From Gamsiella multidivaricata (Eukaryota > Mortierellomycota > Mortierellomycetes > Mortierellales > Mortierellaceae): a stretch of DNA of 64,000 nt. Location: assembly GCF_025024155.1 (NCBI RefSeq), contig NW_026251717.1, positions 558,001 to 622,000 of the forward strand, in the 5' to 3' direction. The notes under the pieces are model-generated. The model had not been told where the DNA came from. It did not search any database and was given only the letters and a program-made list of their open reading frames with translations. Position numbers and translations under genes: made by a program. The first letter of the stretch is position 1. The number at the start of each line of letters is the position of its first letter. Below, piece by piece: positions 57,819-64,000 of this stretch.

Positions 57819-58622
57819 GTGGTAGAACAGTATTGGTGAGCGAATCGAGACCTTTTTTTCATGCGTTTTCATGTACTCCATCCTATCCGATCCAGCACCA
57901 ACTGCCATGCCATCCAATATTTCCTTTTCCTCCTTGAGAATAACTCGCTTCCTTTGAACGAATAAACAAAGAAAATAAATCCACTCATGAGACATGTCTC
58001 GCTGGTCCAATTTTTTTTTTTTGCTTTTGCTTTTGCTTTTGCTGGCTGCGACCATCCCACTGAAGCCTTCAATCCAGTCCTCTTCGCTCCTTTCGATGCT
58101 TCTGGTGCGGACTGTTCTTTGTCGTCTCTATGAGCCCTTCGGGTCGTGTCGATCCTTTGCGCTCGAAGCACTTCCTTCCGTAGAAATTTATGACCGAATG
58201 TCCTCAACCATAAACATGACCGCACAAAATCCCCTTACCCTCCGAGAGTGAGAGCGATCCCGATATGGGTGAGCATGTCCTTACTATAGAAGATATGTAC
58301 CATGGATGAATAAAAAAAAATAAAAAAAATAAGAAGCCGGTCAGTCTGGATTTTGTTATTAGAGACGAGTTGATAGCCTCGGACCTAGTGTGAGAAGGGC
58401 TTTTTTTTTTTTTTGTTCTTGTTCTTTCATGAGAATTTTCATTTAGAGTCCATGACCGAGCTCCAAGTTGAAAAAAACACGCAAATTCGGAAAACTCGGA
58501 ATGAGGGTCCGGAAGAAGAGATGAACGAGAGTGATTCCGTCACCCGTCCTAAAAGTCAAGAATGAGTGGGCGCTGTGTTTGTGGAATACATACGCGAGCA
58601 GGTTCTGGACGGGAGCAATCAT
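57661..58622 (-). CDS. COX9: Cytochrome c oxidase subunit VIIa (COX9)-like
   Basis: Three short exons (58622..58594, 58283..58239, 57757..57661) encode 56 residues. The start MIAPVQNLL resembles the MTIAPITG start of yeast Cox9. A single membrane helix follows (LTHIGIALTLGGATAYTFWH), then a charged tail KKVLADRELRHQYYIKVHA. Length and layout fit the 55-60-residue Cox9/VIIa family of the mitochondrial inner membrane, a nuclear-coded subunit of complex IV. All junctions keep the frame (LLA|KDML, LGG|ATAY). The introns are about 310 and 480 nt, and the second contains an A/T homopolymer of about 32 bases (57783-57814). The assignment rests on short sequence, so another small mitochondrial protein is possible. 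Confidence 0.65.
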
Positions 58623-58958
58623 CGTTGGTAGTGTTTTGGTGGGAGCAGCAGTACGTGGGGGAAAAAGAAAAGAAGAAAGAAAGCGAAAAGGGATTAAAGA
58701 AGCAAATCCTCCAGCTCCTCCCTCCTCCCTTCCTTGGACACGAAAACGACATCGGCATCGCATCCCATGGGGTCAGGTGATGGTTCTGCTCCACTTACGT
58801 GCCGGGTGCCTGTATCGGGAGGAAATGTCTTCTTTGTGGGCGCATACATGTTTCACATCCCCATACAACATGCATCTGTGTAGAAAAACACCTCGGGATT
58901 TCCTGTTTTATGTTTATTTTGCATATCACCCTCAGTCTATCTGGCTCCCTTTTTTTTT

Positions 58959-61900
58959 TCAGAGCTTGGATGCGACGCCATACGACTGTCCAGAGGATCC
59001 ATCCGTCTTGGCGGAAGCGCCTCTGCGTGCATCTGCAAGCGCAAACAGCATCTGCTGGTCCTGCTCGTACCTCTCGTCCCGACCCAGGGATTGGATCTGG
59101 CAGTCAACACGACGGTACAGCTCCTCGCACCATCTCTGCGCAGAGATCCTGTCCACATTGGACTCCGCCGCCGCAAGACTATCCGACGGATTAGCCTTGG
59201 CCTTGGCCTCGGACCAGGCGGCATGCTCGCACATCAGCGCACCTGCAATCACATCCGCCATCGCGAACGACAGACCTCGCGCAGATGCCTCCAGCGTCTT
59301 GCGACCCTCGGGCGTCGAATAGGACGTGAACCGGATCGCAATCAGGACCAGGCACTCTTCCAGACTCTTGGCGGACTTGACCCACTGAGGCTGGGACCTC
59401 AAAGGTGCCATGATACCACGGACAGCCTATTATGATTGTAAGCAACAAAAAATGGGGTCAGTTTGAAGAATTTGACTTTTCATATCTTTTTTTTTTTTTT
59501 TTTTTTTTTTTTTTCGTCGTAAAATGCATACATCAGAGTACACCTGGAGAACACTTCCTCCAGTCTCGGCCATAACGCGGAGCACATCCAGCGACAGGAC
59601 GTTGGAGGTGCCTTCCCAGATCGTGTTCACCAAGACATCCCTCATGGCACGGCCAATTCCAGTTTCCTCCATGTATCCCTGCCCGCCAAAGCTCTCCATC
59701 GCCTCTTGAGAAAGATAGAAGGCATTCTTGGCACTCCAGACCTTCAGGATAGGTGTCAGGAGACGGAGGAGTGGGATGTCACGGTTGCAGATCTCTGACA
59801 AGTTATTGTCCAACGTCTCGATGCGGCCGAGCATGGCCACGCAGTAGAACGTAAACTGGCTGGTAGCGCGATATTGCAGCTCCATGTTGGCCAACGTAGC
59901 AAGATGCAGAGGCTGGTCCTTCAAAAGTTCTCCGAAGACCTAGCATGGTAAGAAAAAGAAGAATAATAATCTCATATTAGCATTTGCCAACCAACCATAC
60001 ATTCTCCATTTACAATAAAAAAAAAAGCGTTGCGTTCTTGTATAATTACCTCGCGACGGCGCGCATACTCCTTGGCTTGCAGCAGCAAGTGCTGCATGGT
60101 AGAAGTGCAGTTCATACCGCAGTAAATGCGGGTGATGTTCAATATAGCCGAGATGTTCTTCACACCACGGTAGCTTTCACCGACTTGTTGAGCAATCATT
60201 CCTTCCAGCTGGAGCTCAGCCGTCGGCAGGGCCTTAGTTCCAACCTTGTCCTTCAAGCGATGGATGCGAACGCCATTCAACTTGCCCTGATCATCACGGA
60301 CCTTTGCCAAATAGAGCGACAGGCCCCTGCTGCCGTCCTTCATGTTACCGGGAGCGACCACGGGATCGGGGTTGTGTGTTCTGGCAAGAAGCATAGTCAC
60401 GTCCGCGTCCGTGGCGGAGGAGAACCATTTGAATCCAGAAATCGACCATGCCTTCTTCTCCTCGTCCCAAACAGCCTGTGTCTCCGTGCGGCCAACATCG
60501 CTTCCGCCTGGACGCTCCGTCATCCATTGGCCACTGGTATAAAAGTCAGAAGGGTCGCGGCTAGGGTGCACAAAGTAATCAGGTTTAGCATGGGGGCGGG
60601 AGGGAGGTACGCATGGAGTTATATTCAGACGCTGTTCGCAGAGTATTAATTTGCGTCCGATGCTATACCTGGTGAGTCTGGAGTAGACCTGATCCTTCAT
60701 ATCCTGCGTTCCGATGAGTTCAATCACGCGAGCACATCCATCTACGCGATACAGAATGTGATAGTGTGAAAAAAAAAAAAAAAAATACGAATGATACTGT
60801 CAATACAAAAGAACAATAGCCCGCCGTCTCCATTGCCGTTGCTGGAGAGATGATGAAGGAGCGTTACATACCCGTCATAGCAATGGGACAGCTGTAAAGA
60901 CCAGCACCGGCTGACCAGAGCATCAGCTTGGCCATCTGGTAGATGCGTGAGTACTGTCCATACTTGCGCTCGTAGGCAATGGCGACGACACCCTCACGGG
61001 CAGCAATCTCCTTTTGTTTCTTCCAGGCCTCGGTGACCATCAGCTCGTCGACGCGTCTACGAAAACAAATGATAATAACAAATAATAAAAATCGTAGATC
61101 GACCACAAAAAGCGGATTATGAGAAAATGCTTTAAGATTTTCAATCTCCACATCATTGTTTCAAATTGAGAATTTTTAGTTCAATTGCTGCTTTACCTGC
61201 ACCAATGGTCATACTGGCGAAGCCTGGGCTGATCGTCCTCCATTCTCTTGAGTAGCTCCGCACCCTCTTGAAAAACATCCCAGACACAATGGCAGTCAGG
61301 AGGTGAGTATAGCGCGCCAGGTAAAAGAAACAAAAAAAAAAAAAAGCTTTGATTCCTTTTTACGCCAACACTCCACGAGTATCACATGCACATGCAACCC
61401 TGAGCCGAAACCTTTTTGACTCTCATCCACAATTCGTTGTGATCGAGAGAAATATAAAAAGTTCTCCGCATTTTATCCGGATCCCCATCCATAATTGGGA
61501 TTGTTGATATGGTTTTCGATGTGCATGTGTGTGTGTGTGGAGAAGAAGAACTGAGGTTCATATGGTGGCCATAATACAAGCGTGAGATGTTCCATGGTTG
61601 AGCCTTAACAAAGGGGAGTGGGTAGCTAACAGATATGTACCCGCATTAACCGCAATCATCAAATGTCAGCAAGAATAGTCCAGTCACCATGCAAGGCATA
61701 CCTGTATTAGCCCACTCGGAAATGTGGATGAGATCACTGAGAAGAATAGTCAAGGCAAAAAAAAAAAAAAAAAAAAAAAAAAGGTAAATGTGCTGGATCT
61801 ACAGTACAAGAGTCAATTGGGTACCTTGTGTGTCTTTGGGAGACGTACGGGGTGATCTCCTTGAGGACATTGCCAGGCAGCAATCGCTCCAGAACTGAGG

Positions 61901-61982
61901 TCATGACAGGGTCCTCGAGGAAAGTGTTCTGGACTACTGGGACATCCTGCTTGAAACCAGTGTCGGCAGAGGCAAAGACCAT
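58959..61982 (-). CDS. Peroxisomal AidB-type acyl-CoA dehydrogenase
   Basis: Eight exons (61982..61825, 61736..61702, 61266..61197, 61056..60872, 60741..60669, 60560..60050, 59939..59544, 59426..58959) encode 631 residues. It has the acyl-CoA dehydrogenase fold with a longer C-terminus. An AidB-like substrate region (YTSGQWMTERPGGSDVGRTE, SGFKWFSSATDADVTMLLAR) is followed by RVFGELLKDQPLHLATLA-type helices and the FAD-binding stretch SFGGQGYMEETGIGRAMRD and VNTIWEGTSNVLSLDVLRVM. The protein ends in SKL, the canonical type 1 peroxisomal signal. Together this suggests a flavoprotein of peroxisomal fatty-acid or branched-acyl oxidation; the substrate is unknown. Start M61980-61982 fits (MVFASADTGFKQDVPVVQ). 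It is divergent from RPLP1. Confidence 0.9.
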
Positions 61983-62578
61983 TGTGAATACAGGAGAAAA
62001 AAAAACAGTCGGTGATGTGTGTAGTTGGTTGGGTTAGCCGATGAGAAGCGTAAAGTGGAATGGGAGAGAGGATGAGGAATGGAGAAAAAGAGGTCGAATG
62101 GTCAAGAGAAAGAGTAACGGGCGGGAGGTATCTTTTGATTTTGATATCCAGGCTCGACACATCCCACGAGGTCGCGCAGACGCAATGTCCCACGCTACGC
62201 TACACTATATTGCCCACCAGCCTACATGGCTTCCTCCCTCCCTCATAGTCAAATGGCCAGAGTCCTAATTGCGGCAATTGTATGCTCAGGGTGATATCTT
62301 TACTCTGCAGAGGATCCTGAACAGGGGCTACAAATGAACTAGAATATGCGAAGAACGACCTGTTCGTTCCCCACCTGGGCATTTTCGAAGCAGTTGAGCG
62401 CTAACCTCCCCTCGCCCCGTAGTTGTTGGCCCTGTTCGTAGCCGCTGAGTCCTTCTGGGGAGCCAGGGAGAATGGGGGAAATGGACAGTGTAGTGGCTTG
62501 TTTGGGACTTTCTGGATAAGAAAATGTTGGCCCCTGTGCTTTAGTTGAATCTTCCTCTTTCTTACTCACATCTCAAAA
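61983..62578. promoter_or_regulatory. Divergent promoter acyl-CoA dehydrogenase / RPLP1
   Basis: 596 bases between start codons. No specific sites were assigned. The RPLP1 leader is CT-rich (tcttcctctttcttactcac). Confidence 0.45.
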
Positions 62579-63703
62579 ATGGCTTCTGAGCTTGCTACTT
62601 CGTACGCTGCCTTGATCCTCACCGACGACAACGTCGAGATCACCGTTAAGTATCGGACCAGACCATTCCGCCATTCACCTGTATCATGCAAGACATGCAG
62701 GACGATCATCGGATGGAGCCATTATCATCTATAGAACCAATGGATGGTTGCCTGGATAGCACCTAGATCGATGGATACGCCCATATGATCTTGAACGCAG
62801 GACAGAGATCAGGTTGACATCCTGCTGTGGATTCTGATTACTTGGATCGACCGCTACAGCGATACTGAGGATCCCTCTTGCACTTCGCGTACACTTTCAA
62901 TCGACCTATGCCATGGCATCGACAAACGGATCGCACTGGATGATCATCACTCCTGGACTTTTAAGTGGCACATCTTACGACGTTGCAACTGGGCAAGACC
63001 AATCGACTTTAATTTGGAGCAATTGAACGCCATATCGAACACAAGCAGCTACTGCTACAGAGAATAGAAGGGTTTAGCTTGCCATGAGCTACAGGAGGGC
63101 TGTCTGATCAAAAAGTTTGCAACCTGAAGCACCAATCGCGACGAGTACGCGAATCTGGAAGCTGAATTCCTTTCAACTCATCCTGGATCAACACCCAAGG
63201 CCATTCGTCCTTTAAAGAATTACACTCCTCCCTCCTTCTTTTTCCATCCAGTCGACTTGAAAGTATCGCTGACCGAGCTCTGGTTTTCTTCGTCTTGCTC
63301 CTATTTTTCTAGTCTGACAAGCTTCAGACCCTCTTGAAGGGTGCCAACGTCGAGGTCGAGTCTATCTGGACCTCCCTTTTCGCCAAGGCTCTCGAGGGCA
63401 AGGACGTCGCCGCCATGTTGTCCAACGTTGGCGCCGCTGGTGCTGCCCCCGCTGCCGGTGGTGCTGCCGCCGCTGCTGGCGGTGCTGCCGCTGCTGTGGA
63501 GAAGGCCGAGGAGAAGAAGGAAGAGCCCAAGGAGGAGTCTGATGACGACATGGGATTCGGTATGTGTTTTCTTTCTGTCTCTTTACTGCTCAATTGCTTC
63601 CTGCAAGGGTACAACTACAATTTATCTGGCAATTTGACGATTCGCTAACAATCTTATTCTTTCTTTTTTTTTTCATTGCAAAACTACAGGTCTCTTCGAT
63701 TAA
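62579..63703 (+). CDS. RPLP1: 60S acidic ribosomal protein P1
   Basis: Exons 62579..62644, 63313..63559 and 63690..63703 encode 108 residues. The N-terminal dimerisation domain ([54 protein letters not shown]) is followed by an Ala/Gly-rich hinge and the stalk-tail signature [13 protein letters not shown] that recruits elongation factors. The last exon is only 14 nt, coding the C-terminal GLFD. The first donor is GTTAAG. Intron 1 is 668 nt, unusually long for this window. AATAAA lies near 63726. Confidence 0.95.
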
Positions 63704-64000
63704 ACAATCACTCTTCAACATGTGCAATAAAACACAAGCTGGCTTTGTCCATCCCTCTTACAGATGATTGCTGCTGCTGCTGCTTCTATCCTGAATACCT
63801 TTGTGTAATGTCATCTTGGTTTGACTTAACAATGTGTTTTTCAATTCTGTGTTGTTGTTTTTGGACATAAGGGTCGACTTTCAATGTTCGCAAGATGATA
63901 TGGACAAAAAGATCTTTGGCGCTTGTTTCATTACCAATGCGCGGTGGAATGAAAGTTGAGGTTAAAAAAAAAGGCCTGTCCTGAATACAAGGGTACCGAT
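63704..64000. other. RPLP1 3' region to window end
   Basis: About 300 bases with a polyadenylation-like aataaa at 63726 and no further gene seen. Confidence 0.4.

Overview
This window looks like a gene-dense piece of a fungal nuclear chromosome. Most genes have introns (mostly 50-170 nt, a few of 300-670 nt) with GT..AG borders. The gene set is fungal: BUD6, TUP1, SCS7, YSC84, an Sso1-type syntaxin, VPS55 and a fungal COX9-type subunit. A CASTOR-like protein, an HSDL2-type SDR, many A/T homopolymers and CAG-rich low complexity suggest an early-diverging lineage such as Mortierellomycota or another Mucoromycota. That placement is inference; no rRNA or other marker is present. Exon borders were read by eye from splice sites, frame and family similarity. 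For every multi-exon model given as complete, the exon lengths sum to a multiple of three.

Region 1 (1-14.7 kb) is a transposon graveyard. It holds a broken pogo/DDE_1 transposase, a gag-like fragment, a frameshifted Tc1/mariner transposase and a decayed LINE reverse transcriptase. Among them sit a small KGG-repeat (CON-10-like) stress protein, an intronless zinc alcohol dehydrogenase and a TetX-like FAD monooxygenase with one intron. The region also has two short tandem arrays, and a tRNA-Ala(AGC) gene closes it.

Region 2 (15-31.7 kb) starts with a divergent pair, sphingolipid 2-hydroxylase SCS7 (-) and actin-patch protein YSC84 (SYLF+SH3, +). RACK1 (-) follows, convergent with YSC84, then a plasma-membrane syntaxin (-). 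A 2.5-kb divergent promoter leads to a CaMKK/SAK1-type upstream kinase (+), followed by an HSDL2-like dehydrogenase (+).

Region 3 (32-40.5 kb) carries VPS55 (+), SRP9 (-) and ribosomal protein S14 (+) sharing a short divergent promoter, and the polarisome protein BUD6 (+).

Region 4 (40.7-49.2 kb) is a compact head-to-tail minus-strand run of three nuclear genes: cohesin loader MAU2/SCC4 (12 exons), ORC6 and the corepressor TUP1. About 4 kb without a recognisable gene follow.

Region 5 (53.3-64 kb) has a seven-exon protein resembling the animal arginine sensor CASTOR1, a 56-residue COX9-like subunit, and a peroxisomal (SKL-ended) AidB-type acyl-CoA dehydrogenase that is divergent from ribosomal protein P1.

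The points most worth following are the CASTOR-like protein, which keeps one arginine-contact residue and lacks another; two GC-AG introns confirmed by reading frame; a possible C/D snoRNA in the RPS14 intron; the very short exons; and the transposon-rich left end with its two oxidoreductases.
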